A stretch of 64,000 bases of DNA from Hermatobates lingyangjiaoensis (GCA_026182355.1 JAPFBL010000599.1:124001-188000); one strand, 5' to 3'; counted from the stretch's first letter, positions 1 to 8,765 are shown. Numbers and translations: made by a program. The notes: generated by a model from the sequence alone, not told the origin.

Positions 1-528
1 AGAGAAATGATTCTACTTCAGTTTAATACTGAAGATTAAAGATTCATGATTAAAGAAGTAGAGAAATTATTCTACTTCAGTTTAATACTGAAGATTAAAG
101 ATTCAGAAAAAAAGAAATAGAGAAATGATTCTACTTCAGGTTAATACTGAAGATTAAAGATTCAGGATTAAAGAAGTAGAGAAATGATTCTACTTCAGGT
201 TAATACTGAAGATTAAAGATTCAGGATTAAAGAAGTAGAGAAATGATTCTACTTCAGGTTAATACTGAAGATTAAAGATTCAGGATTAAAGAAGTAGAGA
301 AGTGATTCTACTTCAGGTTAATACTGAAGATTAAAGATTCAGGATTAAGAAGTAGAGAAATGATTCTACTTCAGGTTAATACTGAAGATTAAAGATTCAG
401 GATTAAAGAAGTAGAGAAGTGATTCTACTTCAGGTTAATACTGAAGATTAAAGATTCAGGATTAAAGAAGTAGAGAAGTGATTCTACTTCAGGTTAATAC
501 TGAAGATTAATGATTCCGGATAAAAGAA
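1..528. repeat. 59-bp satellite array, cut by the window edge
   Basis: About nine head-to-tail copies of a 59-bp AT-rich unit start at 1, 60, 119, 178 and so on. Each unit holds two dyads: an 8-bp stem GAAGTAGA/TCTACTTC around a GAAATGAT loop, and CTTCAG/CTGAAG around GTTAATA. Copies are nearly identical; the second and third carry local substitutions and the last decays at about 510-528. The array continues beyond the left edge. No coding content. Confidence 0.92.
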
Positions 529-849
529 ATTAAAGCAAGTATCTCTCTAAAGTTTTTGGATAAACTGGATAAGAAATAAGTAAAACAGATAGACGATGCA
601 ATGTTATTATTCATAAAGTCAGGAGTATAAAATTAATAGGATTCATCAGATAAGCTACCACTGAACAGAGAGCGCAGTGAACACCAAGGATATGACCTCC
701 ACTTCAAGGGTATTCGTATGCAGACTTTATATAGTGCCCTCTACTGGCATAGCTATTGTTTAAGGCTTTATTACCTCTAACTGACGACCAAATTAATAAC
801 AAAGGGAAGTTGTTTTGGTGGATGTAATGATAGATGAATATAAAAAGAT
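529..849. other. Non-coding AT-rich stretch, nothing recognised
   Basis: Ordinary-complexity AT-rich sequence between the satellite and the first foldback. I see no convincing ORF, tandem repeat or inverted repeat. Confidence 0.5.
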
Positions 850-1064
850 TTCACATAAACCACGGTAAATAACAATCAATGATCAAACGACAATATAAAA
901 TGGGAAAAGAAGACCAAGATCTTCCAAACGTAACAAACGGTCTTCGTCAGAGTTAAAAACACAACTCGTAAGTTGAGTTTTTGACTCTGATGAAGAGCGC
1001 TTGTTACGGTTGAAAGGTTTTGGTCTTGTTTTCCCAGTTCATATTGTGGTTTGATCATGAATAT
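850..1064. mobile_element. Foldback element, ribozyme family A
   Basis: An inverted repeat with arms of roughly 85 bp meets near 962-975. Outer ends read TTTCACATAAAC and internal landmarks are GATCAAACGACAATA, GGGAAAAGAAGACC and GGTCTTCGTCAGAG. The right arm carries a hammerhead-like core, CTGATGA then GAAA, but its stem II is damaged (AGCG against CGGT). No coding capacity; the small ORF here is a by-product of the palindrome. The same repeat ends the PLE at 21.4-23.1 kb, so this is read as a non-autonomous derivative. Confidence 0.7.
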
Positions 1065-1164
1065 AAAAGGAGCATTGCATTGTCCGACTTAAAAAGGCCA
1101 TAAAAATATAAGCTCAGGAAGGACAGTCCTAGTATAAAGAACATTGTTAATTCTGTAAGGAGAA

Positions 1165-1256
1165 TGAATAGTGGCCAGGTTAGCTCTGTGGTTAATGTAC
1201 TCTCCTCTGAACAAGTAGGTCAAGGGTTCGATACCAACTCTGGCTCAGGATTTATT
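1165..1256 (+). mobile_element. tRNA-derived SINE head or tRNA pseudogene
   Basis: A Pol III A box (TAGCTCTGTGG, 1181-1191) and B box (GGTTCGATACC, 1225-1235) are spaced as in a tRNA. GCCAGG near 1174 can pair with TCTGGC near 1240 as an acceptor stem, giving a tRNA-sized body of about 1172-1246. The anticodon arm is poor and no CCA or clear anticodon is seen, so a SINE head or tRNA pseudogene is more likely than a working tRNA. I could not find the element's tail with confidence. Confidence 0.6.
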
Positions 1257-1489
1257 CAAGTGAGAGGTGAATTAATCTGATCATGTCGATCCTTGGAGAG
1301 GATTAAACTGTCTGTCCTTATTATCTTATCTACTGAAATTACAAAAAGATAACACCAAGTAACAGTTTCAAGTTTACTGACAGCACAAAGTAAACAGATG
1401 TAAATTATACTAGAAGTACTATGAAATCTTTGAAACAACAATAAAGATACATCTAACAATAGAAAGACGGTTATCATGTTTTAAAACAC

Positions 1490-1715
1490 AACATGAATAC
1501 ATCTAAACTACACTATTAGGACTAGTAGCTAATTCAATACAACTACAACAAGAACACATCATAGCTATACTATTAGCACTAATAACTAGTACTCTACAAC
1601 CACAACAAGAACACATCATAGCTACATATTAGGACTAGTAGCTAATTCTCTACAACTACAACAAGAACACATCATAGCTATACTATTAGCACTAGTAACT
1701 AGTTCTCTGACACCA
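1490..1715. repeat. Short tandem array, about 57-bp unit, four copies
   Basis: The unit contains ACAACAAGAACACATCATAG, then CTATACTATTAGCAC and TAGTAACTAGTTCTCTAC. Copies begin near 1490, 1545, 1603 and 1660 and differ by a few substitutions and small deletions. Confidence 0.8.
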
Positions 1716-2230
1716 TAACAAGAATTTAACTGAAATACACTTAGAATACCAAATTACGAATGTCAATGGACCCATGTTACTCGAACCCGAATCACAAGTT
1801 ATTATCAACATCATCATCGGTTCGGTGCATCATCATTACAAGGTCTTTATTATCATGACTTCCTTCATCAGAATATTGAAAAGAAACAACCATCATTATT
1901 GCTTCACTCATCGATGCTGGCTTACATTTAAAATACTTTAAAGTAGTATTTTAAGTAACAGAAATATTATTTTTATTTGATATTATAGGTTTAGTAGCTG
2001 TTATTTTAGTTTATACCTGTTATCCAGAATCTGGAGTTTAAGTCTAATTTTAGTTTAGTTTCACAAAGGGAGCATTAGAGAAGGAGAGCGAGAGAGAGAG
2101 AAAGTTATTCTGTTGTTGCTACTGGGGATAGCATATGCCTGAGGAAGGACAAGGATGTTAAATCAAGTAATGACATGTATTGATTCTTGAAGGGTGGGTG
2201 GAAGGAAGACAACACGCTAGCACTGGCTGC
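1716..2230. other. Unassigned non-coding stretch
   Basis: AT-rich sequence with a short GA-rich run (2082-2103). No ORF, TIR or tandem repeat that I can support. Confidence 0.45.
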
Positions 2231-2232
2231 CT

Positions 2233-2252
2233 CCCCCCCCCCCCCCCCCCCC
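2233..2252 (+). repeat. Poly-C tract of 20
   Basis: Uninterrupted run of 20 C. Similar C or G runs occur at 6181-6197, 13195-13213 and near 17880-17894. Such runs are length-unstable and are error-prone in sequencing. Confidence 0.9.
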
Positions 2253-2429
2253 AATGCCAAGCGAGTGACAAAGACCACACCAAAGTGTAATTGAGTCCAG
2301 CTTCTCTTTGTAGTTTCTAATTCAAGCTCAGGCTAATTGGGACTCCAGGTGGATGGGAGGCTAGGGCGCTTCAGTGTGCCCAAGCACAGGTCTGTCATTA
2401 GTGGGAGGGAGTTCGACTTGCCCCCCCAC

Positions 2430-2600
2430 AACCCCTTATCCATCACTCTCTCACTCTATCTCGCTCATTCCTTTTTTACATCACCCTCAATCTCTCTCTC
2501 CTTTTATCAGTTATTATATCCATCCCATGAAAGTTTACTCTCTCCCTGTCTCTCTCTCAGCACTTCAATATTTCTCACTCACTCTCACTCTTTCAGTTCC
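2430..2600 (+). repeat. CT-rich low-complexity stretch
   Basis: Degenerate CTCTCTCACTC-type sequence that opens several reading frames with Ser/Leu/Pro-rich translations. No gene is supported. Confidence 0.7.
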
Positions 2601-2621
2601 TTAATTAATCTATATATATAT

Positions 2622-2756
2622 ATAGGTGTGTTCTCTAATCGGGGTTCGGTCAATTTTCCAGGATAAAAAATCAAAATCTCGTTGCCTGGCAACGAGAAAA
2701 AAATTGATTTTTTATCCTGGAAAATTGAACGAACCCCGATTAGAGAACACACCTAT
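2622..2756. mobile_element. Near-perfect foldback, family L
   Basis: The left arm from ATAGGTGTGTTCTCTAATC is matched almost base for base by the right arm ending at ACACACCTAT; the turn is at GTTGCCTGGCAAC near 2683-2690. A single-arm relative at about 54030-54135 shares the outer 70 bp and continues into family D sequence. This copy therefore looks like an inner-deleted foldback of a longer element. (TA)n lies on both sides. Confidence 0.85.
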
Positions 2757-2792
2757 TCTATCTAACGGTCGATATATTATTGAATCTGTTAT

Positions 2793-2795
2793 ATA

Positions 2796-2850
<55 letters not shown>
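2793..2850. repeat. (TA)n microsatellite
   Basis: Nearly pure TA repeat with one ATTATA interruption, separating two foldback-derived repeats. Confidence 0.95.
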
Positions 2851-2853
<3 letters not shown>

Positions 2854-2990
2854 CAATATAGAAATAGAAACATAGAGAAATCAAAAGAGCACTCATACAG
2901 TATCTAATTTTCGGTTTGAACAGTCTTCAGGAGAGGTAAGAGAGGGAAACCAAGCGCACTGATTCAGAGACGGCTGGAAACCCTCTCTGA
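2851..2990 (-). mobile_element. Single-arm fragment, ribozyme family B
   Basis: Begins GTTCAATATAGAAATAGAAA, the shared outer end of family B (compare 13600, 28336, 29452 and 58672). The minus strand at 2901-2935 carries CTGAAGA, a GTTCAAAC stem II, GAAA and an AATT box, so the hammerhead core is kept. The second arm is absent. Confidence 0.65.
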
Positions 2991-3066
2991 ACCAATCATG
3001 GTTCAGAACCAATCATTGAACAATTGAACCAATGATTGAACAATCATTGAACCAATCATTATATAC
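2985..3066. repeat. Interleaved short inverted repeats around AACCAATCATTG
   Basis: AACCAATCAT, TTGAACAATTGAACC and AATGATTGAACAATCATTG recur in both orientations over about 80 bp, giving nested small palindromes at the end of the family B fragment. Confidence 0.7.
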
Positions 3067-3074
3067 ATAATCAT

Positions 3075-3112
<38 letters not shown>

Positions 3113-3117
<5 letters not shown>

Positions 3118-3307
3118 AATTCAATACGAAGGAAACACACAGAAAGACACAGTCACCGCCCTGCCTTCCTGCGGGACTCTTCGCTCTTCACACCTCCTGA
3201 TGACGACGATGGTCGAAATATCAATGTGAGTTATGTCTGTGTCTTTCTGTGTTTCCTTCGTTTTGAATTTATTTTATTTAAAAAATTCCGCTGGACTGTT
3301 TCTTTTA

Positions 3308-3312
<5 letters not shown>
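3113..3312 (+). mobile_element. Ribozyme family C element between (TA)n tracts
   Basis: Flanked by (TA)n at 3075-3112 and 3312-3342. Landmarks are GAAGGAAACACACAGAAAGACAC and its inverse GTGTCTTTCTGTGTTTCCTTC, a short foldback around the centre. The centre (3189-3228) holds CTGATGA, a GAC/GTC stem II, GAAA and an ATAT box. Sister copies lie at about 8035-8270 and 19085-19215. Confidence 0.7.
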
Positions 3313-3344
<32 letters not shown>

Positions 3345-3373
3345 CGATGCGATGTTGACCAATGGGAGTAGAG

Positions 3374-4009
3374 TTACAGGTCCAAGCGTAAGGTCCCAGT
3401 TGCCCGCTGCTCCGCAAAAAGCCTTTGCGTTCTGCCAATAGGTATAGAGGTTGCACAGTCCCTCTGTGTTAAATGATGTTTGGCAGAAAACATTAGCCTC
3501 ACTTTACAGTGAACTCCTGTTCCCTTTCTATTTTTGATTTTTGTGGTGGTTGGGTGTTGTTTACTATTTTCTGTTACGGATATTGCTGGATATTTAAATG
3601 ATACTCTGGGTTGTTTACTGCGAAAAGCCGCCTTCATCTTCATGCCAACAGGGGTAGAGGTTGCACAGTCCCTCTTGATTATTAAGAGATGTTGACACTG
3701 GAATCCGACTTCTTCTCGTAGAAACATCTTCAAGTTGTAGGTTTTGTATATTGTTCTCTTCGGTTTCTTATGTTCATGTTTTTTCTTCAGTTGAATGTTA
3801 TTGCTGCTATTGATGGGTGGCTGGTAGGTGATGAAAAGTTCTGCACTGTTGACCTGGTGGTGGTATTTGCGACATGTTTCAACCATTCTCTGGTTATCTT
3901 CAGGCAAGGAAATGGCCCAGACGTTGGTCCTTATATACAGTTTTCTATGGGTTGTCCGGGGAAAGGAATATGATTCGATGCGATGTTGACCAATGGGACA
4001 AACAAACAA
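3374..4009 (-). CDS. Open frame of 211 codons in left arm, function unknown
   Basis: This frame is conserved in the opposite arm (3993-4724), with a T/I change in ETCRKYHHQ against EICRKYHHQ among the few differences. The translation is Lys/Arg-rich and contains two related segments (RDCATSTPVG and RDCATSIPIG) that mirror a short DNA repeat in the unit. I recognise no domain, and no signal peptide or membrane segment is evident. The frame runs through the ribozyme and the repeated module, and the unit length (631) is not a multiple of three. Similarity between arms follows from recent duplication and is not evidence of selection. It may be fortuitous. Confidence 0.2.
   Translation of the reverse strand: MFVCPIGQHRIESYSFPRTTHRKLYIRTNVWAISLPEDNQRMVETCRKYHHQVNSAELFITYQPPINSSNNIQLKKKHEHKKPKRTIYKTYNLKMFLREEVGFQCQHLLIIKRDCATSTPVGMKMKAAFRSKQPRVSFKYPAISVTENSKQHPTTTKIKNRKGTGVHCKVRLMFSAKHHLTQRDCATSIPIGRTQRLFAEQRATGTLRLDL
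3866..3908 (-). ncRNA. Hammerhead ribozyme motif, 631-bp unit (intact core)
   Basis: Minus strand: CTTGC (5' stem I), CTGAAGA, stem II AACC/GGTT with an AGAGAAT loop, GAAA, box ACATGT, cleavage C, then GCAA pairing perfectly with TTGC as 4-bp stem I. All strictly conserved hammerhead core positions are present. Stem III is the six-base palindrome ACAUGU, too short for a hairpin, which suggests activity as a dimer. Activity is inferred. Confidence 0.7.
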
Positions 4010-4724
4010 AGTTACAAACTACAGAGTTACAAAAAACCGCAAAGGCTTTTTGCGGAGCAGCGGGCAACTGGGACCTTACGCTTGGACCTGTAACTCTACT
4101 CCCATTGGTCAACATCGCATCGAATCATATTCCTTTCCCCGGACAACCCATAGAAAACTGTATATAAGGACCAACGTCTGGGCCATTTCCTTGCCTGAAG
4201 ATAACCAGAGAATGGTTGAAATATGTCGCAAATACCACCACCAGGTCAACAGTGCAGAACTTTTCATCACCTACCAGCCACCCATCAATAGCAGCAATAA
4301 CATTCAACTGAAGAAAAAACATGAACATAAGAAACCGAAGAGAACAATATACAAAACCTACAACTTGAAGATGTTTCTACGAGAAGAAGTCGGATTCCAG
4401 TGTCAACATCTCTTAATAATCAAGAGGGACTGTGCAACCTCTACCCCTGTTGGCATGAAGATGAAGGCGGCTTTTCGCAGTAAACAACCCAGAGTATCAT
4501 TTAAATATCCAGCAATATCCGTAACAGAAAATAGTAAACAACACCCAACCACCACAAAAATCAAAAATAGAAAGGGAACAGGAGTTCACTGTAAAGTGAG
4601 GCTAATGTTTTCTGCCAAACATCATTTAACACAGAGGGACTGTGCAACCTCTATACCTATTGGCAGAACGCAAAGGCTTTTTGCGGAGCAGCGGGCAACT
4701 GGGACCTTACGCTTGGACCTGTAA
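3993..4724 (+). CDS. Open frame of 243 codons in right arm, function unknown
   Basis: Inverted-duplicate partner of the 3374-4009 frame, extended at its start across the spacer and the repeated module. It stays open for 732 nt, longer than one 631-bp unit. The translation is basic, has no recognisable catalytic motif and ends AEQRATGTLRLDL in the second module copy. The candidate start lies in the spacer and is not supported by any recognisable signal. Treat it as a long open frame rather than a demonstrated gene. Confidence 0.2.
   Translation: MGQTNKVTNYRVTKNRKGFLRSSGQLGPYAWTCNSTPIGQHRIESYSFPRTTHRKLYIRTNVWAISLPEDNQRMVEICRKYHHQVNSAELFITYQPPINSSNNIQLKKKHEHKKPKRTIYKTYNLKMFLREEVGFQCQHLLIIKRDCATSTPVGMKMKAAFRSKQPRVSFKYPAISVTENSKQHPTTTKIKNRKGTGVHCKVRLMFSAKHHLTQRDCATSIPIGRTQRLFAEQRATGTLRLDL
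4190..4233 (+). ncRNA. Hammerhead ribozyme motif, right-arm copy
   Basis: Same ribozyme as 3866-3908 on the other arm. Core CTGAAGA and GAAA, stem II AACC/GGTT and stem I TTGC/GCAA are kept; the box is ATATGT rather than ACATGT, breaking the six-base palindrome at one position. Confidence 0.6.
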
Positions 4725-4863
4725 CTCTACTCCCATTGGTCAACATCGCATCGAATCATATTCCTTTCCCCGGACAACCCATAGAAAACTATATATATAT
4801 ATATATATATAATGTAATTTTTTTTTTGAGGTTTGAGGTCCAATGATTAAAACTAGTCCTTTT

Positions 4864-4901
4864 GCCGACGTTTCGACATATATTTATGTCATCTTCAGGG
4901 C
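4864..4901 (-). ncRNA. Hammerhead ribozyme motif, family G-like (intact core)
   Basis: Minus strand: GCC, CTGAAGA, stem II GACAT/ATGTC around AAATAT, GAAA, box ACGT, cleavage C, then GGC pairing with GCC. Every conserved core base is present and stem II has five Watson-Crick pairs. It sits left of a hairpin at 4931-5010 and right of the (TA)n that ends the 631-bp unit. Confidence 0.65.
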
Positions 4902-4930
4902 TACAACATGATTGTTTTACAATTAGCACT

Positions 4931-5010
4931 ACTTTTCTTTTCATAAATACACATTCTGACACTATCTATACATAAATAGTGTTAGAATGTGTATTTATGA
5001 AAAGAAAAGT
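4931..5010. repeat. Hairpin with 35-bp arms
   Basis: Left arm 4931-4965 (ACTTTTCTTTTCATAAATAC...) and right arm 4976-5010 are reverse complements with at most a couple of mismatches around a 10-nt loop. It belongs with the preceding family G-like ribozyme segment. Confidence 0.85.
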
Positions 5011-5115
5011 TTGGCCCTGTTGAGTTTTTTATTCTCCGAGGAATTGAGAAGAACCTGTAGGACATTAGAAAAATTCTCTAAAAAGGTAACCAACCATATA
5101 TATATATAGAATATA

Positions 5116-5265
5116 TCTGATAGGTTGATGCAGGACCAAATAAGCTTGACTCATTTTTTGCGTGCTGTTTTCAAAGTTGAAGGCTTCTAGCTCTGATCGA
5201 AGTCACGTACAGCGGACATCAAAAAATGAGTCAAGCTTATTTGGACCTGCATCAACCAATCAGAT
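5116..5265. mobile_element. Foldback element with about 45-bp arms
   Basis: Left arm 5116-5160 (CTGATAGGTTGATGCAGGACC, with CAAATAAGCTTGACTC) pairs with right arm 5219-5265 with a few indels. The 58-bp loop contains AAGGCTTCTAGCTCTG. (TA)n lies at 5097-5108 and 5298-5312. No hammerhead core seen. Confidence 0.75.
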
Positions 5266-5269
5266 ATTA

Positions 5270-5776
5270 GAACCAGACCCCTCATGTAGATTTCAATATA
5301 TATATATATATATCACATCAAGGTCAACATTACAGTAAGAAATCAGAAAAAAGACTAAGGTCTTGCAACTAGACCATAGTTGGGTTAATGGTAAAAAGAA
5401 ATGGTTTTATATTTTCTTTCGTTGTATTAAGAAAAGTGGTTGATTATTTGGTTATTGTTGTTTGTGATAGAGAGTGCAAACCTGGAGGCTTCCAGCTTTA
5501 GTCAATATGACGGAGAGATAGAGAAGGTCTGACCATGGACTGATGAAAGAAGAGCCGGTGGAGAGAGGACGGACAGCATTTGCTTTTTTTTTTTTTTTTT
5601 TTTTTTGAGAAAGACAACAGACATGGGGTCTGTTCTGTCTGGGCTGGTGGGGCCTCGCCCAGGCACCCAGCCAGCCACACTGTAATGGAGGGGGCCCCCC
5701 CGTGTTTATCATACCATAATTACAGAGCAGTCGCCATCTCGTATGCATAATAGCCTTCTCCCTTCCTCTCCACCAC

Positions 5777-5825
<49 letters not shown>

Positions 5826-6296
5826 GTATAATCTCCTCCCGAGTATAATTATTACAAAAAAAAAAAAAAAAAATCTGAAATCCCATTAAAAACAAAAACC
5901 ATCTCACCCTCCTTTCGGGCTTCATTATTATTTTTTTTATTTTTTCATCAACTAAATTAAAGAATCGCCTCTACGATATGCACAGGGCTTTAAATTATTC
6001 CCGTCACGTCAAAACTACTCCTCCCTATACAACCAGTTTAATTATTTCGTTTTTTTTTTTTTATTCAACTAAATTGGAATTTATTCTGGTATAAAATAAT
6101 AAAAAAAAAATTATTGCCAAACCGACTTCTAGACCTGTATGGTATTTAATGTAAAATTTAAAAAGACAATTATAATATACGGGGGGGGGGGGGGGGGACT
6201 GCACCATCATTCATCAGAAAAACTTATAAAGAATAGATAAAGCATAAAAAAAATGATTAAGAAATATTAAAATCAAAATTTACATATATATAAAAC
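5270..6296. other. Low-complexity and unassigned sequence
   Basis: Contains poly-T (5583-5606), (CT)n (5780-5824), poly-A (5856-5873), poly-T (6050-6061) and poly-G (6181-6197). A reading frame on the minus strand here runs through these runs (poly-Lys and Arg-Glu repeats) and is not a gene. The GC-richer part at 5620-5710 is not recognised. Confidence 0.6.
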
Positions 6297-6303
6297 TCAA
6301 TCA

Positions 6304-6532
6304 GGTACTTGTGGGTTATCTGTCACCACTTTTTTTTGGTTTACTAAAGGTTAAAGAAATACAACTTTTGGTTATTAAAAATTATTTATTTGCGTATACA
6401 CCTTTATTTGTAAGTAAACAAGAGCAGTGCATTTATTCTGGAAAAATAGAAGGCCAAACCCTTGAAAAAGACTGACAAGATACGACACAATGAGACCAAA
6501 CGACCACGAAATGACGTAAACAGACGAACCAC

Positions 6533-6568
<36 letters not shown>

Positions 6569-6832
6569 GTACAGACATTTACTTACTGACCCCACCACCA
6601 CAGCAGAACAATAATTCAGCAGTAGTAGGTCCGTGACCTGGAACTGCTAATACAACGTGCACAACAGTGCGCGGAAAGAATCGTTGGTCGTTGGTCGTTA
6701 TTCTGGAAGCATGAACTTGGAGATGTCCTCTAGAATGTTGTCGAATGGATCGCATCCGAACTGTAACTTACTCCTCCACATGAACTCTCTTCAGTTCTTG
6801 GAAGGTCTCACAAATTCATTTTAGCCTTAAAC

Positions 6833-6884
<52 letters not shown>

Positions 6885-6987
6885 ATTAATAGTAATTTAA
6901 TAGATATTAAAAAAAAACTTGTAAAACTTAATATACAGTACATTATATACTTTTTAAAAAGTGGTGACAGATAACCCACAAGATACC
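6304..6987. mobile_element. 684-bp non-autonomous TIR transposon with 8-bp target duplication
   Basis: Terminal inverted repeats of about 30 bp: left GGTACTTGTGGGTTATCTG then TCACCACTTTTT, right the reverse complement with GGTATCTTG (one indel). Flanks are CTCAATCA (6296-6303) and TTCAATCA (6988-6995), an 8-bp duplication with one mismatch. Interior is AT-rich and non-coding, with (ATA)n at 6534-6566 and (TA)n at 6834-6880. An 8-bp duplication suits hAT or P-like families, but the TIR does not begin like typical hAT ends, so the superfamily is left open. Confidence 0.75.
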
Positions 6988-6995
6988 TTCAATCA

Positions 6996-7944
6996 TTGTA
7001 CGTCTTTGTATTTGTTTGTGTAAACACAGTCCTTAATATAATTTAATTTAACATAATGAAAAATGTAAGTATAATTTAATATTTTGCTCTGAAATGGCTC
7101 TTTTAAACACAATGCTTCATCATAAAGAAATAATAATACTTCATCGAAATATTTTTATTCAAACTTTCAAGTGACAATTTTGTTTACCGATATAAATTTA
7201 ATTAAACATTTCAAAAAATGTGAAGTCTTCAAATTGAAATTTAATGTGATATTGTTTAAGCCTCATCAGCTAACTGTTTCTGAATTGAGATGATTTTTTT
7301 GGGTTTAAAATTCGTAACATCATTTTATAGCTAATGCTTTGTCCAGTACTTTTTGTTGTAAACGTTCAACGATACAACATAAGAAAAGTATGTTAGTTTT
7401 GGAATATGTTTCTAAAATACGGCTCCCAGAAGCTAAGTTCACTCTAACACGTTTCTCTTTCAATTAGTGGAAAGAAGTTAATAGATATTTTATAATTGAA
7501 ACTTATTTAAAATTTCCTAGAGAAAGTTAATAATCTAATTTTAATTTTAATGATAATCTACTTTTCCTGTACCTTCGTTTTAATTTAGAAAAAAATAATC
7601 TGGGTAATTTATAATCAGTTTTATATTATATCTTCTTTTTGCGTAATCTATAATTCTATAATTTATATTCTGTATTAATTTACTTTATCTGAAAAAAAAA
7701 GCTTAAGTGTAACGGAACTATAGAAAATTGAAATTGTTTTCATTATATGTAATTTATTATTAGAGTTGGAATTAAATTGTTTCCTGGCCAACGCTGAATA
7801 GACCAGCAAGTGTCAGTTAAATAATAAACATCTAAATAAAATCTCAAAAAAAACAGGCCTTTTATTAGTTTTTTTTATTTTAATTTATTTAATTGTAAAT
7901 TAGTTTTCATCAATTCAATCCTGTTTTATAAACTAAAAATGACA
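6996..7944. other. AT-rich sequence, nothing recognised
   Basis: No ORF above background, no tandem repeat and no clear inverted repeat. Very AT-rich, with several poly-A and poly-T runs. Confidence 0.5.
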
Positions 7945-7969
7945 CACTCACACACACTATATATATATA

Positions 7970-8264
7970 TAGTTTCACGTGTTTATGTGAAATCTTTATA
8001 TATATATATATATATATATAAACTTTAACAAATAGGAAAGAACACAGAAAGTCATTACAGAACTCACTTCGATATTTTGACATCCGTCGTCAAGAGTCGC
8101 CGCCTTGCCTTCCTGCGGGACTCTTCGCTCTTCGCTCTTCACACCTCCTGATGACGACGATGGTCGAAATATCGATGTCAGTTATGTCTGTGTCTTTCTG
8201 TGTGTTTCCTTCGTTTTGAATTTATTTTATTTAAAAAAGTCCGCTGGACCGTTTCTTTTAATTG

Positions 8265-8272
<8 letters not shown>
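7970..8272 (+). mobile_element. Family A end fragment followed by ribozyme family C element
   Basis: 7970-7999 is the outer end of family A (GTTTCACGTGTTTATGTGAAA). After (TA)n, 8035-8270 is family C: GGACTCTTCGCTCTTC (with an extra CGCTCTT repeat), CACACCTC, CTGATGA, GAC/GTC stem II, GAAA, ATAT box, then GTGTCTTTCTGTGTG. The hammerhead core at 8140-8180 is intact; stem I GATGT/ACCTC has one mismatch. Confidence 0.65.
8140..8180 (+). ncRNA. Hammerhead ribozyme motif, family C
   Basis: CACCTC, CTGATGA, one unpaired C, stem II GAC-GATG-GTC, GAAA, box ATAT, cleavage C, then GATGTC. Stem I pairs G-C, A-T, mismatch, G-C, T-A. Core bases are all consensus; stem II is short. Confidence 0.5.
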
Positions 8273-8295
<23 letters not shown>

Positions 8296-8404
8296 TTGTA
8301 AATTTTGGTAGCAGTCCGTCCTGTATATATACATTGATAAAAATTAGACCATATTTAGCTGAAACTTGCTTTTTCATAAGTTTCTCGAGTTTTCGGAATA
8401 ACAA

Positions 8405-8682
8405 TCTTGTTACTGTATCCACAGAATTATAGTAAGTTACCAATCGACATGCTAAATGAACACATGTTTCTACTGTCTTCAGCCATTATTAAGATATGTG
8501 TTATACACAAAGGTGGTATATGTTGCTGGGGTTTCCACATTCCACCTTTCTTATATAAAGCTTTAAACTTCAAAATGCATTCATACTTTGATAATGGCTG
8601 AGGACAGCAGAAATATGTGTTCATTTAGCATGTCGATTGGTAACTTACTATATTCTGTGGATATAGTAACAAGACATATACT
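8405..8682. mobile_element. Foldback element with hammerhead-like centre
   Basis: Left arm about 8405-8495 and right arm about 8585-8682 share TACCAATCGACATGCTAAATG, ATGAACACAT and TCAGCCATTAT in inverse orientation. Both arms hold CTGAAGA or CTGAGGA followed after only 5 nt by GAAA (minus near 8468-8487, plus near 8597-8615). The spacing is too short for a normal stem II, so this is a degenerate or different motif. Confidence 0.65.
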
Positions 8683-8684
8683 GT

Positions 8685-8728
8685 AGTATATATATATATA
8701 TATATATAGTAGTAATTGTTATTTATGT

Positions 8729-8762
<34 letters not shown>
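8685..8762. repeat. (TA)n tracts
   Basis: Two TA repeats (8689-8709 and 8732-8762) separated by AT-rich filler. Confidence 0.9.

Positions 8763-8765
<3 letters not shown>

Larger units (their letters stand above)
3344..4790. mobile_element. Large inverted duplication of a 631-bp retrozyme-like unit
   Basis: Left arm 3344-3998 and right arm 4100-4757 are nearly identical reverse complements (about 655 bp each) around a 101-bp spacer. On the plus side a module of about 125 bp (TGCGGAGCAGCGGGC through CCCATAGAAAACT) occurs at about 4037-4165 and again at about 4665-4790 with a 631-bp offset, so the right half is slightly more than one tandem unit. Each arm carries a hammerhead core. The right end stops where the element's own GTATATA would begin and runs into (TA)n. 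A repeated unit with one hammerhead per unit resembles animal retrozymes; a PLE terminal-repeat relic is the alternative. Confidence 0.75.

Noticed and set aside
1..528. Telomeric repeat
   Set aside because: The unit is 59 bp and AT-rich, with no short G-rich telomere motif.
2626..3456. Short frames with YIYIYIYI stretches, here and at many other sites
   Set aside because: They are translations of (TA)n microsatellites joined to foldback arms.
4931..5010. Rho-independent terminator
   Set aside because: Although it is a strong hairpin near T runs, the DNA is eukaryotic and the hairpin belongs to a foldback element.
5452..5925. 157-codon minus-strand frame
   Set aside because: It spans poly-A, poly-T and (CT)n runs and contains poly-Lys and ERERER; no domain.
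8465..8620. Hammerhead at the centre of the 8.4-8.7 kb foldback
   Set aside because: CTGAAGA and GAAA are only 5 nt apart, leaving no stem II, and the base after the box is G, not allowed at the cleavage site.
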